Below the pieces are notes generated by a model, which was not told where the DNA came from, did not search any database, and was given only the letters and a program-made list of their open reading frames with translations. From positions 248,001-312,000 of the forward strand of contig JAJEBW010000018.1 in NCBI GenBank assembly GCA_022822325.1: a stretch of 64,000 nucleotides of DNA, in the 5' to 3' direction. Source of the stretch: Gemmatimonadota bacterium (GTDB lineage: Bacteria; Gemmatimonadota; Gemmatimonadetes; Longimicrobiales; Gaopeijiaceae). The translations under genes and the position numbers were made by a program. Below are positions 8,689-20,359 of the stretch, piece after piece. Positions within the stretch are counted from its first letter, which is position 1; the number at the start of each line of letters is the position of its first letter.

Positions 8689-10256
8689 TGGACGACTCGC
8701 TTGAGGATGCGGCCGGAGGCGGAGTCGAGCTGGGAGCGCCTGAACTCGGAGGCGGCGCGCTTCACCCCTTCGGCCATTGTGGGGTAGGGGAAGATGGCGT
8801 CGGCCAGGCGGCTCGCGCCGATTCCGTTCGCCCGCGCCAGCGCCAGCGGCATGATGAGGTCGCCCGCGCCGTGCGCAACGATGGTGGCGCCCAGGATCCG
8901 GCCCTTGCGGTCGGTCGAGATCTTCACGAATCCCACCGCGGCGGCGTCCACGATGGCCCGGTCGAGATCGTCGAGCCGGTAGCGCCAACTGCTTCCCCCC
9001 GCGGCCGCGGCCTCCTCCTCGCCCATTCCCACCCGCGCCACCTCGGGATCGGTGTAGGTGACGCGCGGCACATTGTCGTAGCGCATGCGCGTGCGCAGGG
9101 GCAGGATGGAGTTGCGGAGCGCCACCCGCGCCATCTGGTCGGCCACATGGGTGAACTGCATCGCTCCGGTCACGTCGCCGACCGCCCAGATCGAAGGGGC
9201 CGAGGTGCGAAGGCGCGCGTCCACCTGAATCGCCCCCCGCCTGGTCTTCACCCCCGCGGCATCCAGCCCGAGTCCGCCGGTGAAGGGCCGCCGCCCCGTC
9301 GCCACGAAGATCTCGTCGGCCGCCACCCGGTCCCCATCGCCGGTGTGAAGGATCTTCCGTCCTCCCTTCGCCGGCCGCTCCCCTTCCACACTGCCTTCCA
9401 CCGTGACCGAGGTCACCGCCGCCCCCGTCCGCACCTCGATTCCCTCCTCGCGCAGCAGCGCTTCCATGAAGGCGCTCGCATCGGGGTCTTCCTCGACCAG
9501 GATCGAGGGCGCCATCTCGACGATCGTCACCCGGGCGCCCAGGCGCGAGAAGATCTGCGCGAACTCGGTCCCGATCGGACCGCCCCCCAGGATCGCGATC
9601 GACGCCGGCAGCTCGTTCTCGTCGAAGACGTTTTCGTAGCTCCAGTACCCGGCCTCGGCCAGTCCGGGGATCGGAGGAATGGCCGCGACGGCGCCGGTGG
9701 CGATCACGAACCGCTTCGCGCGCAGGATGGTCGTGCCTTCGACCCCCGTTCCCCCGGCTCCCCTCCCCTCGACCTCAAGCGTTCCCGGATCGAGGAAGCG
9801 GGCCGCGCCGTGGTGCACGCCGACCCCCATCTTGCGGAACCGTTCCGGATCGTCGTGGTGGGCGACCGTTTCCCGCGCCGCGCGCATCCGCTCCATGACC
9901 GCGCGAAAGTCGTGCCGGGCCGGGGTCGTCCGGAGTCCCAGCGCGGAGGCGCGGTCCAGTTGGCGGGCGAGGCGTCCGGAGGCGATCAGCGCCTTGGAGG
10001 GGACGCAGCCGGTCCAGAGGCAGTCCCCGCCGAGGGCGTTCTTCTCGACGATCGCGGCGTTCAGTCCCAGGTAGGCCGCTCCCGCCGCCGTGACGAGTCC
10101 GCCGGTGCCGCCGCCCACCGCAACCAGATCGTAGCTTCTCTTCAAGGTGCGCTCGGATTCAGGAGGTGTCGGGATTCCAGGGGATGCCGGGATTTCAGGG
10201 GGTGCCGGGAGCGTTGCCGCCCCCGCAGTTCGGGGCCCTCCGACAGGTTGGCGCAT
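8676..10256 (-). CDS. FAD-dependent pyridine nucleotide-disulfide oxidoreductase, mercuric-reductase-like
   Basis: GGGTGGLVTAAGAAYLG, redox pair GGDCLWTGCVPSKAL, GGGPIGTEFAQ, WAVGDVTG, C-terminal YPTMAEGVKRAA. Confidence 0.88.
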   Translation of the reverse strand: MRQPVGGPRTAGAATLPAPPEIPASPGIPTPPESERTLKRSYDLVAVGGGTGGLVTAAGAAYLGLNAAIVEKNALGGDCLWTGCVPSKALIASGRLARQLDRASALGLRTTPARHDFRAVMERMRAARETVAHHDDPERFRKMGVGVHHGAARFLDPGTLEVEGRGAGGTGVEGTTILRAKRFVIATGAVAAIPPIPGLAEAGYWSYENVFDENELPASIAILGGGPIGTEFAQIFSRLGARVTIVEMAPSILVEEDPDASAFMEALLREEGIEVRTGAAVTSVTVEGSVEGERPAKGGRKILHTGDGDRVAADEIFVATGRRPFTGGLGLDAAGVKTRRGAIQVDARLRTSAPSIWAVGDVTGAMQFTHVADQMARVALRNSILPLRTRMRYDNVPRVTYTDPEVARVGMGEEEAAAAGGSSWRYRLDDLDRAIVDAAAVGFVKISTDRKGRILGATIVAHGAGDLIMPLALARANGIGASRLADAIFPYPTMAEGVKRAASEFRRSQLDSASGRILKRVVQWLK

Positions 10257-10348
10257 CTGAACATGGATGTGCCCCGCAGAAACGATAGCTTGTTGTCATC
10301 GTCGCGCGCTCCCGCCGGTTCGGATTCATCCGGGCGAGCGGGAATTCC

Positions 10349-10376
10349 TTGACGATGCGCTATTTCGCGTTATATT
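10349..10376 (+). promoter_or_regulatory. Candidate sigma70-type promoter of recA (TTGACG-N16-TATATT)
   Basis: TTGACG 10349-10354, TATATT 10371-10376, upstream of recA in the divergent intergenic region. Confidence 0.7.
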
Positions 10377-10398
10377 CGGTTTTCGCCGGAACGAGCTT

Positions 10399-10413
10399 CG
10401 GATTTCGAATCCG
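10399..10413. promoter_or_regulatory. Inverted repeat CGGATT-TCG-AATCCG upstream of recA; candidate operator
   Basis: Perfect 6-bp arms just downstream of the predicted -10; GAA-N5-TTC immediately precedes it (10389-10399). Confidence 0.4.
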
Positions 10414-10416
10414 CCG

Positions 10417-10448
10417 GAGATCGCAAGAATCTGAGATCGCAAGAATCT
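10417..10448 (+). repeat. Perfect 16-bp tandem duplication (GAGATCGCAAGAATCT x2) in the recA 5' leader
   Basis: Two identical copies read directly. Confidence 0.9.
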
Positions 10449-10464
10449 GAGAAAGGAAAGACCA

Positions 10465-11553
10465 ATGCCCGCGAGAAAGAAGAGAAAGCCCGCCGCCGCG
10501 GATCCGAAGCTGAAGCGGAAGGCGCTGGAGACCGCCCTCACCCAGATCGAGCGGTCCTACGGGAAGGGCGCGATCATGCGGATGGGGTCGGGACAGCCCG
10601 GTCTGCGGATTCGCAGCATCTCCACCGGAGCGATCAACCTCGATGCGGTGATCGGAATCGGCGGGGTTCCGCGCGGACGAATCACCGAGATCTACGGTCC
10701 CGAATCCTCCGGGAAGACCACTCTCTGTCTCCATGTGATCGCGAACGCCCAGCGCGAGGGGGGGGTGGCGGCCTTCATCGACGCCGAACACGCCCTCGAC
10801 ATCCAGTATGCGCGGAAGCTCGGAATCGATGTGGACGACCTCCTCGTGGCCCAGCCCGATACCGGCGAGCAGGCGCTCGAGATCGCCGAGGTGCTGATTC
10901 GCAGCAATGCGGTGGATGTGATCGTGGTGGACTCGGTGGCGGCGCTGGTGCCCCGGGCGGAGATCGAGGGCGAGATGGGGGACTCGCATGTGGGGCTTCA
11001 GGCCCGGCTGATGAGCCAGGCGCTCCGCAAGCTGACCGGCGCGGTGAGCCGGTCCAGGGCCTCCATCATCTTCACCAACCAGATCCGCGAGAAGATCGGG
11101 GTGATGTTCGGCAGTCCCGAAACGACCTCGGGCGGCCGCGCGCTCAAGTTCTACGCCTCGCTGAGGATGGACATCCGGCGCATCGGCGCGCTCAAGGAGG
11201 GAACGAACATCATCGGCAACCGGACCCGGGTGAAGGTGGTGAAGAACAAGTGCGCGCCTCCCTTCAAGCAGGCCGAGTTCGACATCCTCTACGGACAGGG
11301 AATCAGCCACACGGGACTGCTGATCGACCTGGGCGTCGACGAGGGAATCGTGACCAAGTCGGGTTCGTGGTTCTCGCTGGGAGAGCTGCGGCTGGGCCAG
11401 GGCAAGGAAAATGTCCGTGCCTTCCTGCAGGAGAACGCCGACGTGGCCGGGGAGATCGAGGCGAAGCTGCTGGTGGCGCTGGGGATGACCGAGCCGGAGG
11501 CGCCGGAGGGAGAGGAAGGGGCGGAAGGGACGCCGAAGGTCAAGGTGGTATAG
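10465..11553 (+). CDS. recA: Recombinase RecA
   Basis: [72 protein letters not shown]. Confidence 0.98.
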   Translation: MPARKKRKPAAADPKLKRKALETALTQIERSYGKGAIMRMGSGQPGLRIRSISTGAINLDAVIGIGGVPRGRITEIYGPESSGKTTLCLHVIANAQREGGVAAFIDAEHALDIQYARKLGIDVDDLLVAQPDTGEQALEIAEVLIRSNAVDVIVVDSVAALVPRAEIEGEMGDSHVGLQARLMSQALRKLTGAVSRSRASIIFTNQIREKIGVMFGSPETTSGGRALKFYASLRMDIRRIGALKEGTNIIGNRTRVKVVKNKCAPPFKQAEFDILYGQGISHTGLLIDLGVDEGIVTKSGSWFSLGELRLGQGKENVRAFLQENADVAGEIEAKLLVALGMTEPEAPEGEEGAEGTPKVKVV

Positions 11554-11623
11554 CTTTCGACCCCCAAAGGGACCGGCTTCTCCGGCCGGAATCCCGACTC
11601 TTCCCGCACAACGACCGGGTCCG

Positions 11624-14326
<2,703 letters not shown>

Positions 14327-14335
14327 AGGGACTCC

Positions 14336-14647
14336 ATGGAGCCGCGCGAGCGCGACCGTCGCCGGGAGAGTCCCCTTCCGGCTTCCCTGCGCGCCCACCT
14401 TGAGGACGACGCGGACGAAACCGCCACCGTCGGGTCGTTGCTTGCCGCCGCCGAAGAGTCGCTCGCGCGTTGCGCCGGCAAGCGTGCCCCGGATCGGGAA
14501 ATGGCCTTCGAGCTGCTCGCCGTCGATGTCCGCGTGACCCGGGCCTGCCAACGGGCGCTTGCCGAGGGTGGCGGCGCGGCCGCTCTGGGAGCGATCGCGT
14601 CGCGGATCGCGAATCTCGCCGGGACCGGGGAGAGCGCGCCTTCATGA
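14336..14647 (+). CDS. Hypothetical protein
   Basis: 103 aa ORF between alaS and the PHP phosphatase gene; ATGA overlap with the downstream ORF. Confidence 0.5.
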   Translation: MEPRERDRRRESPLPASLRAHLEDDADETATVGSLLAAAEESLARCAGKRAPDREMAFELLAVDVRVTRACQRALAEGGGAAALGAIASRIANLAGTGESAPS

Positions 14648-15447
14648 CCGCCGCGGGCCGGCTTGCCGACTTCCACTGCCATCTCGTGCCGGGGGTCGAC
14701 GACGGTTCGGAGACGATGCGGGATTCGCTGCACTCGATCGGGCGCATGATCGACGCCGGGATCGCGCGAATCATCACGACGCCGCACCTCGCCGCCTCGG
14801 CGGCGGGACGGGTCTACCGAAACGGATTCATGCACCACTTCGATCGCCAGTGGGCCAGAGTGCGGGACCGGGCGCGGACCGCCTTCCCCGATCTGGAGCT
14901 CCGGTGCGCCTTCGAGGTCAGGCTCGACGCGCCCTTTCCGGTTCACGACGAACGCCTGCGCCTGGGCGGAACCCGCTTCGTGCTGGTCGAAGTCCCCGAC
15001 TTTCGCATTCATGCGGGCATTGCCGCCCTGCTGGCGGACATCGTGCGTGCGGGCCTCGTTCCCGTCGTCGCCCACCCGGAACGGTACCGCGGCATCGATC
15101 GCGACCTGGAGGTGCTGCGGCGGTGGAAGGCGATCGGAGCGCATCTTCAGGGGAACTACGGATCGCTGGTCGGCCAGAGTGGCAAGGCGGCGCGGGCGAT
15201 TGTCCTGCGGCTCCTGGCGGAAGGACTGCTCGACTATCTCTGCTCCGACTTCCACGGACAGCCCGGCTACACCCTCTACACCGGTCCCGGCCGCGACGAG
15301 GTGCGACGACAGGGAGGAATGCGACAGCTTGAGTTGCTGGGGAACGTGAATCCCGGCCGTCTCTTCGAGGGAAGACCCCCGCTTCCGGTTCCGTCCCTCG
15401 AACTTCGGGCGCCCCCGAAGGAGCCCGTGGAGAAATGGCTCGAATGA
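14644..15447 (+). CDS. CpsB/YwqE-like PHP-domain tyrosine-protein phosphatase
   Basis: DFHCHLVPGVDDGSETMRDSL, TTPHL, VVAHPERY, CSDFHG. Confidence 0.85.
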   Translation: MTAAGRLADFHCHLVPGVDDGSETMRDSLHSIGRMIDAGIARIITTPHLAASAAGRVYRNGFMHHFDRQWARVRDRARTAFPDLELRCAFEVRLDAPFPVHDERLRLGGTRFVLVEVPDFRIHAGIAALLADIVRAGLVPVVAHPERYRGIDRDLEVLRRWKAIGAHLQGNYGSLVGQSGKAARAIVLRLLAEGLLDYLCSDFHGQPGYTLYTGPGRDEVRRQGGMRQLELLGNVNPGRLFEGRPPLPVPSLELRAPPKEPVEKWLE

Positions 15448-16040
15448 CCGGGGAGCGGGTGCGCGCCGAACTCTCGGAGCTGGCGGGACTGGCGCTCGCG
15501 GTGGGCCGGGAGTGCGCCGGGGGAATCGACGCCTACGCGAACCGGGCGGCGGCGACGTTGCGCGCGGGGGGAAAGCTGATGTTCTGCGGCAATGGCGGGT
15601 CGGCGGCCGATGCGCAGCACCTGGCGGCCGAGTACGCCGTGCGTCTTTCCCGGGACCGGGCGGCTCTTGCGGCGGTGGCGCTCACAACCGACTCCTCGGT
15701 GCTGACCGCATGCGCGAACGACTACGGATTCGATCTTGTCTTCGCGCGCCAGGTGGAAGCGATCGGGCGTCCCGGCGATCTTCTGGTTCTGCATTCCACC
15801 TCCGGGAACTCCGCGAATCTGCTCGAGGCGGCCCGGCGGGCGCGGGACCGGAGGATCGGCACCGTCGCCGTCCTGGCCCGCGGCGGCGGCAGGCTGCGCG
15901 ACCGGGCGGACGCGGCCATCGTGGTTCCCACCGACTCGGTTGCGCGCGCGCAGGAGATCCACCTTGCCATCGGACACATCGTATGCCGCGCCGTGGAGGA
16001 CCGGCTTCTCGGCGGCGCCGTGCGGGGAGAAGACGAATGA
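15435..16040 (+). CDS. gmhA: SIS-domain phosphoheptose isomerase
   Basis: FCGNGGSAADAQHLAAE, STSGNSANLLEAARRAR, QEIHLAIGHIVCRAVE. Confidence 0.88.
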   Translation: MARMTGERVRAELSELAGLALAVGRECAGGIDAYANRAAATLRAGGKLMFCGNGGSAADAQHLAAEYAVRLSRDRAALAAVALTTDSSVLTACANDYGFDLVFARQVEAIGRPGDLLVLHSTSGNSANLLEAARRARDRRIGTVAVLARGGGRLRDRADAAIVVPTDSVARAQEIHLAIGHIVCRAVEDRLLGGAVRGEDE

Positions 16041-16840
16041 CCGGCCATCGGACCATCGCCAACCGGCCCATCGGGGACGAATCATTGCTCCAGCTACGGG
16101 GAAAGCGAGCGCTCGTGACCGGAGGCTCGCGCGGGGTGGGCGCCGCGACCGCCCGCTTGCTCGCCCGCGCCGGCGCCGATGTGGGAATCTCCTACCATAC
16201 CCGCTCCAAAGAAGCGGACGGGATCGTGGCCGAGGTGCGGGGAATCGGTGCGCGCGCCTGGGCCCAAGGGGGGAACCTGGCCGATCCGTCCGCGGTGGAG
16301 GCGCTCTTCGCGCGGGTGGACGCCGAGTTTGGGGGACTCGACGTCTTCGTGGGAAATGCGGGGGTGTGGCCGGTTCCCGACGTGCCGCTGGAGGAGATGG
16401 AGGAAGCGCGCTGGCGCGAGACGGTGGCGGTGAATCTGGACTCGATCTTCCTGACGACGCAGGCTGCGCTCCGCCGCATGGGCAACGACGGAAGGGTGGT
16501 GCTGGTGAGTTCGACCGCGGGCCAGCGGGGAGAGGCCTTCCACTGCGACTACGCGGCGACGAAGGGCGCGATCATCTCGCTCGTCAAGGGACTGTGCGTC
16601 GAGGTGGGGGGACGGGGAATCACCGTGAACGCGGTTGCCCCCGGGTGGATCGACACCGAGATGTCCGAGAGTGCGCTCGGGGGACCGGGGCGCGAGGCGA
16701 TCGAGGCCGCGATTCCGATCGGCCGCGTGGCGACCGCCGAGGATGTGGCCGGTCCGATCGTGCTTCTCTGTTCGCCCCTTGCGCGCCACATCACCGGCGA
16801 AATCCTGAATGTCAACGGGGGAGCGGTGCTGGTCGGGTGA
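16037..16840 (+). CDS. SDR family oxidoreductase
   Basis: ALVTGGSRGVGAATARLLA, NAGVW, DYAATKGAI, NVNGG. Confidence 0.88.
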   Translation: MTGHRTIANRPIGDESLLQLRGKRALVTGGSRGVGAATARLLARAGADVGISYHTRSKEADGIVAEVRGIGARAWAQGGNLADPSAVEALFARVDAEFGGLDVFVGNAGVWPVPDVPLEEMEEARWRETVAVNLDSIFLTTQAALRRMGNDGRVVLVSSTAGQRGEAFHCDYAATKGAIISLVKGLCVEVGGRGITVNAVAPGWIDTEMSESALGGPGREAIEAAIPIGRVATAEDVAGPIVLLCSPLARHITGEILNVNGGAVLVG

Positions 16841-18180
16841 CCGCGCGCGCCCAAGCCCCGCGGGAGGAAGCGGCGGCCTCGCGATTCCGCGGTTCGGGCG
16901 GCGTTCCGGAGGTTCCCGGATCGGTGGTCCGGCTGATCGAGCGTCTGGAGCGCGCCGGATACGAGAGCTGGACGGTGGGAGGCGCCGTCCGCGATGCGCT
17001 GCGCGGGAATGCGGGCCGGGCCGGCGACTGGGATCTGGCGACCCGGGCCACCCCGCGCCAGGTGCGCCGCCTCTTTCGGCGGACCGTGCCGCTCGGAATC
17101 GAATACGGCACGGTGGGGGTCTTTGGCGACGACGGCGTTCTCCACGAGGTCACCACCTTCCGGCACGATGTGGCGACCTTCGGACGCAGGGCGGTCGTAG
17201 CCTTCGCGCGCACCCTGGAAGAGGATCTCGCCCGGCGGGACTTTACCATCAATGCCATGGCCTGGCACCCTCTGAGACGCGAGCTGCGCGATCCGCACGG
17301 CGGCGCCCGCGACCTCCGCGAAGGCGTGCTGCGGGCGGTTGGCGATCCGCGCGAACGCTTCCGCGAGGACTACCTGCGCATCCTGCGGGGATTGCGCTTC
17401 GCCGGAGCGTTCGGGCTGCGGATCGAGCCCCGGACCTGGCAGGGGATGGTCGAGGCGGTGCCGGGGATCGCGCGGCTGTCGCGGGAACGGATTCGGGACG
17501 AGTTGCTGCGCGTGCTTTCCGGGCCGGCGCCTTCCCGCGCCCTGGAGCTCTACGAACGGTCGGGCGCCCGCGCCGTGTTCCTGCCCGAGCTGACGGACGG
17601 CCTCGGCCCCGCGGCGCTGGCGACGGTGGATGCCGTTCGGGGAAAGCGCGCCGAGGTGCGGATGGCCGCGCTGCTGGTCCTTGGCGGCGGAGTCCGTCCC
17701 GCCCCCATCCTTTCCCGGCTGCGTTTCTCGCGCGCCGAGGCCGGGCGCATCGCGGCGGCCGCGAGCTCCGGTCCCGGTCCCGATCCCGTCCTTTTGGCCA
17801 ACCCGGCCGCGCGGCGGCGCTGGATGGCGCGGACAGGCCGCCGCAAGCTGCGGGGCGTCTTCCGTCTCTGGCTCGCCGCCCTGCGCGCCGGCGCCTCCCC
17901 TTCGTCGCGGGAAGCGGTCCTTGGGCTCGTGGCTGCGGCTCGGCGCGACCAGCGCTGCGGCGTTCCCCTCTCGGTCGGGGAGCTGGCGATCGCCGGGCGC
18001 GATCTCCTCGCCCTCGGCTGGTCGCCCGGGCCCCGCATCGGACGCACCCTCGGCTCCCTTCTGGAGGCGGTCTGGGAGGATCCGGCGCTGAACCGGAGGA
18101 GCACCCTCCTGCACCTGGCCCGCGAAGGCGTCCCGGACCCCGGACCCGGCCCGGCTCGCGGCCACCGGAGAGAACGATGA
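16837..18180 (+). CDS. cca: CCA tRNA nucleotidyltransferase / polyA polymerase family
   Basis: VGGAVRDALRG..GDWDLATRATPRQV, RRDFTINAMAW, EDYLRILRGLRFAGAFGLRIEP; GTG start (GTGA overlap). Confidence 0.88.
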   Translation: MTARAQAPREEAAASRFRGSGGVPEVPGSVVRLIERLERAGYESWTVGGAVRDALRGNAGRAGDWDLATRATPRQVRRLFRRTVPLGIEYGTVGVFGDDGVLHEVTTFRHDVATFGRRAVVAFARTLEEDLARRDFTINAMAWHPLRRELRDPHGGARDLREGVLRAVGDPRERFREDYLRILRGLRFAGAFGLRIEPRTWQGMVEAVPGIARLSRERIRDELLRVLSGPAPSRALELYERSGARAVFLPELTDGLGPAALATVDAVRGKRAEVRMAALLVLGGGVRPAPILSRLRFSRAEAGRIAAAASSGPGPDPVLLANPAARRRWMARTGRRKLRGVFRLWLAALRAGASPSSREAVLGLVAAARRDQRCGVPLSVGELAIAGRDLLALGWSPGPRIGRTLGSLLEAVWEDPALNRRSTLLHLAREGVPDPGPGPARGHRRER

Positions 18181-19526
18181 CCGGGCCCCGCGCCGCGGCC
18201 GAACGGGCCATCCTGGTCGGCACCCCGCGGAGCAGGGCGGGGGCAAGCCCCGGCGGGACCGGCCTCTCCGAGCTCGGCCGCCTCGCCGACACCGCCGGCG
18301 CGATCGTCGCCGACGAGATCGTGCAACCTCTGCGCACCCCCGATCCACGCTACTACCTGGGCCGCGGCAAGACGGCGGAGCTCGCCGAACGGGTTCGCGA
18401 GGAGGGGGCCGATCTGGTCATCTTCGACGACGAGCTCACACCGGCGCAGGGACGGAATCTGGAGGCGAAGTGCAAGGTGCGGGTTCTGGACCGCACCGAA
18501 CTGATCCTCGACATCTTCGCCACCCGGGCCCGGACCCGCGAGGCCCGCATGCAGGTGGAGCTCGCCCAACTCCAGTACCTGCTGCCGAGGTTGCGCCGCA
18601 TGTGGGTTCACCTGTCCCGCATCCGGGGCGGAATCGGGTTGCGCGGACCGGGCGAGACCCAGCTTGAGACCGACCGGCGGCTGATCGGGGCCAGGATCGC
18701 CGAGCTGGGACGCAAGCTGGGGTCGGCGGCGCGGGCGCGAGCGGTGCAGCGGAAGGGACGGCGGGGCAGCTTCCGCATCGCTCTGGTCGGTTACACCAAC
18801 GCGGGCAAGTCGTCGCTCCTGAAGGCGCTCTCCGGCTCCGACCAGTTCATCGAGGACCGGCTCTTCGCGACTCTGGACCCATCCACGCGCGCGGTGCCGC
18901 TCGGCGAGGGCTACGAGGCGCTGGCCACGGACACCGTGGGCTTCATCCGCAATCTTCCCCACCATCTGGTCGCCTCCTTTCGCTCGACGCTGGAGGAAGC
19001 GAACGAGGCCGATCTCCTGGTGCACGTCGTCGACGCCTCGCATCCGGACCACCGCAGCCACGAAGAGGTCGTGGAATCGGTCCTGGGCGAGCTGGGGCTG
19101 GGCGGCCGCCCCGAGATCCGCGTCTACAACAAGATCGACCTGCTGGGAGCGGACGAGTTGCTGGCGCTTAGGGAGGGCACGGAGTCCTCCGCACATTGCA
19201 CCCCCCTCTTCGTCTCGACGATCTTTCCCGCCACGCTGCACCCGCTCAGGGGCGAACTTCTCGGCCGGATCCGCGCCGAACGGAAGCGGATCGCGGTGCG
19301 CCTGCCGGTCACGGAGGGGAAGGCGCTGGCGGCGCTGCACGAGGAGGGCGAGGTGCTCGCGCGCGAGCGGGACGGCTGCACCTTGCGGGTCGAGGCGAGG
19401 GTCCCGCCTGCGCTGGCCGGACGCCTTGCGGGCATCGCAGGGGTCGAGGTCTCCGATGTCGCCGACGGGAAGCCAGAGCCCCCGACCGACGGCCGAAGAT
19501 CGTTGGCGGACAACCGAAAGCCATAG
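18177..19526 (+). CDS. hflX: GTPase HflX
   Basis: YYLGRGKTAEL, RIRGGIGLRGPGETQLETDRR, VGYTNAGKSSLLKAL, DTVGFIRNLPHHLVASFRSTLEE. Confidence 0.95.
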   Translation: MTGPRAAAERAILVGTPRSRAGASPGGTGLSELGRLADTAGAIVADEIVQPLRTPDPRYYLGRGKTAELAERVREEGADLVIFDDELTPAQGRNLEAKCKVRVLDRTELILDIFATRARTREARMQVELAQLQYLLPRLRRMWVHLSRIRGGIGLRGPGETQLETDRRLIGARIAELGRKLGSAARARAVQRKGRRGSFRIALVGYTNAGKSSLLKALSGSDQFIEDRLFATLDPSTRAVPLGEGYEALATDTVGFIRNLPHHLVASFRSTLEEANEADLLVHVVDASHPDHRSHEEVVESVLGELGLGGRPEIRVYNKIDLLGADELLALREGTESSAHCTPLFVSTIFPATLHPLRGELLGRIRAERKRIAVRLPVTEGKALAALHEEGEVLARERDGCTLRVEARVPPALAGRLAGIAGVEVSDVADGKPEPPTDGRRSLADNRKP

Positions 19527-19574
19527 CGCTGCATCCCATAAATCGCTGACCGACAACAATAAAGGAGCCATTCC

Positions 19575-20345
19575 ATGAGACTCTACATCAATATCGATCA
19601 TGTGGCCACCGTGCGGCAGGCGCGTCGCACCGACGAACCCGATCCCGTGCGGGCGGCGGTCCTCGCCGAGCTGGGAGGGGCGGACGGAATCACCATTCAT
19701 CACCGCCGCGACGCGCGCCACATCTCGGTGCGCGACGTGGAGCTCCTGAAACGGACCGTGCGAACCGGAATCAACCTCGAGATCTCGTCGCGCGAAGAGA
19801 TGGTGGAACTCGCCGAACGGACGCGGCCGATGCAGGTCACCCTAGTTCCCGAGAAGCGCGAAGAGGTCACCACCGAGGGGGGACTCGACCTCGCGAATCG
19901 ATCGGTGCAAAGGTCGATCGTCCGCGCCCTTGCGCGTCTGCGCGGGGCGGAGATCCGCAGCTCGCTCTTCATCGACCCGGACCCGCTCGCGGCCGAGCGA
20001 ACGGGGGCGTTGGGCGCCGACGCGGTGGAGTTCCACACGGGCGAGTACGCGAATGCAGTGCGCCCGGAGGACAGGGCCCGCGAACTGAATCGACTTGCCG
20101 CCGCCACCCGCCTGGCGGCCGATGCGGGGTTGGCGGTGCACGCGGGTCATGGGCTGACCTACGAGAATGTGGTGCCGGTGGCCGCGCTGCCGCTGATCGA
20201 GGAGCTGAATATCGGGCACAGCGTGGTCTCGCGCGCATTCTTCACCGGAATGGAGCGGGCGGTCCGCGAGATGAAGGCGATCGTGCTGGGCGCTCCCGCG
20301 CGTGTGCGCGAGCCGGGAGTCTGGGCGCCGCCGGTGGGGTTCTGA
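19575..20345 (+). CDS. pdxJ: Pyridoxine 5'-phosphate synthase
   Basis: INIDHVATVRQAR, GADGITIHHRRDARHI, VTLVPEKREEVTTEGGLD, HAGHGLTYENV, ELNIGHSVVSRA. Confidence 0.96.
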   Translation: MRLYINIDHVATVRQARRTDEPDPVRAAVLAELGGADGITIHHRRDARHISVRDVELLKRTVRTGINLEISSREEMVELAERTRPMQVTLVPEKREEVTTEGGLDLANRSVQRSIVRALARLRGAEIRSSLFIDPDPLAAERTGALGADAVEFHTGEYANAVRPEDRARELNRLAAATRLAADAGLAVHAGHGLTYENVVPVAALPLIEELNIGHSVVSRAFFTGMERAVREMKAIVLGAPARVREPGVWAPPVGF

Positions 20346-20359
20346 CCTCGATCGAGAGG

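Noticed and set aside
8676-10256. Mercury-resistance (mer) operon
   Set aside because: Only a MerA-like flavoprotein with no apparent HMA domain and no merR/T/P; neighbours point to another pathway.
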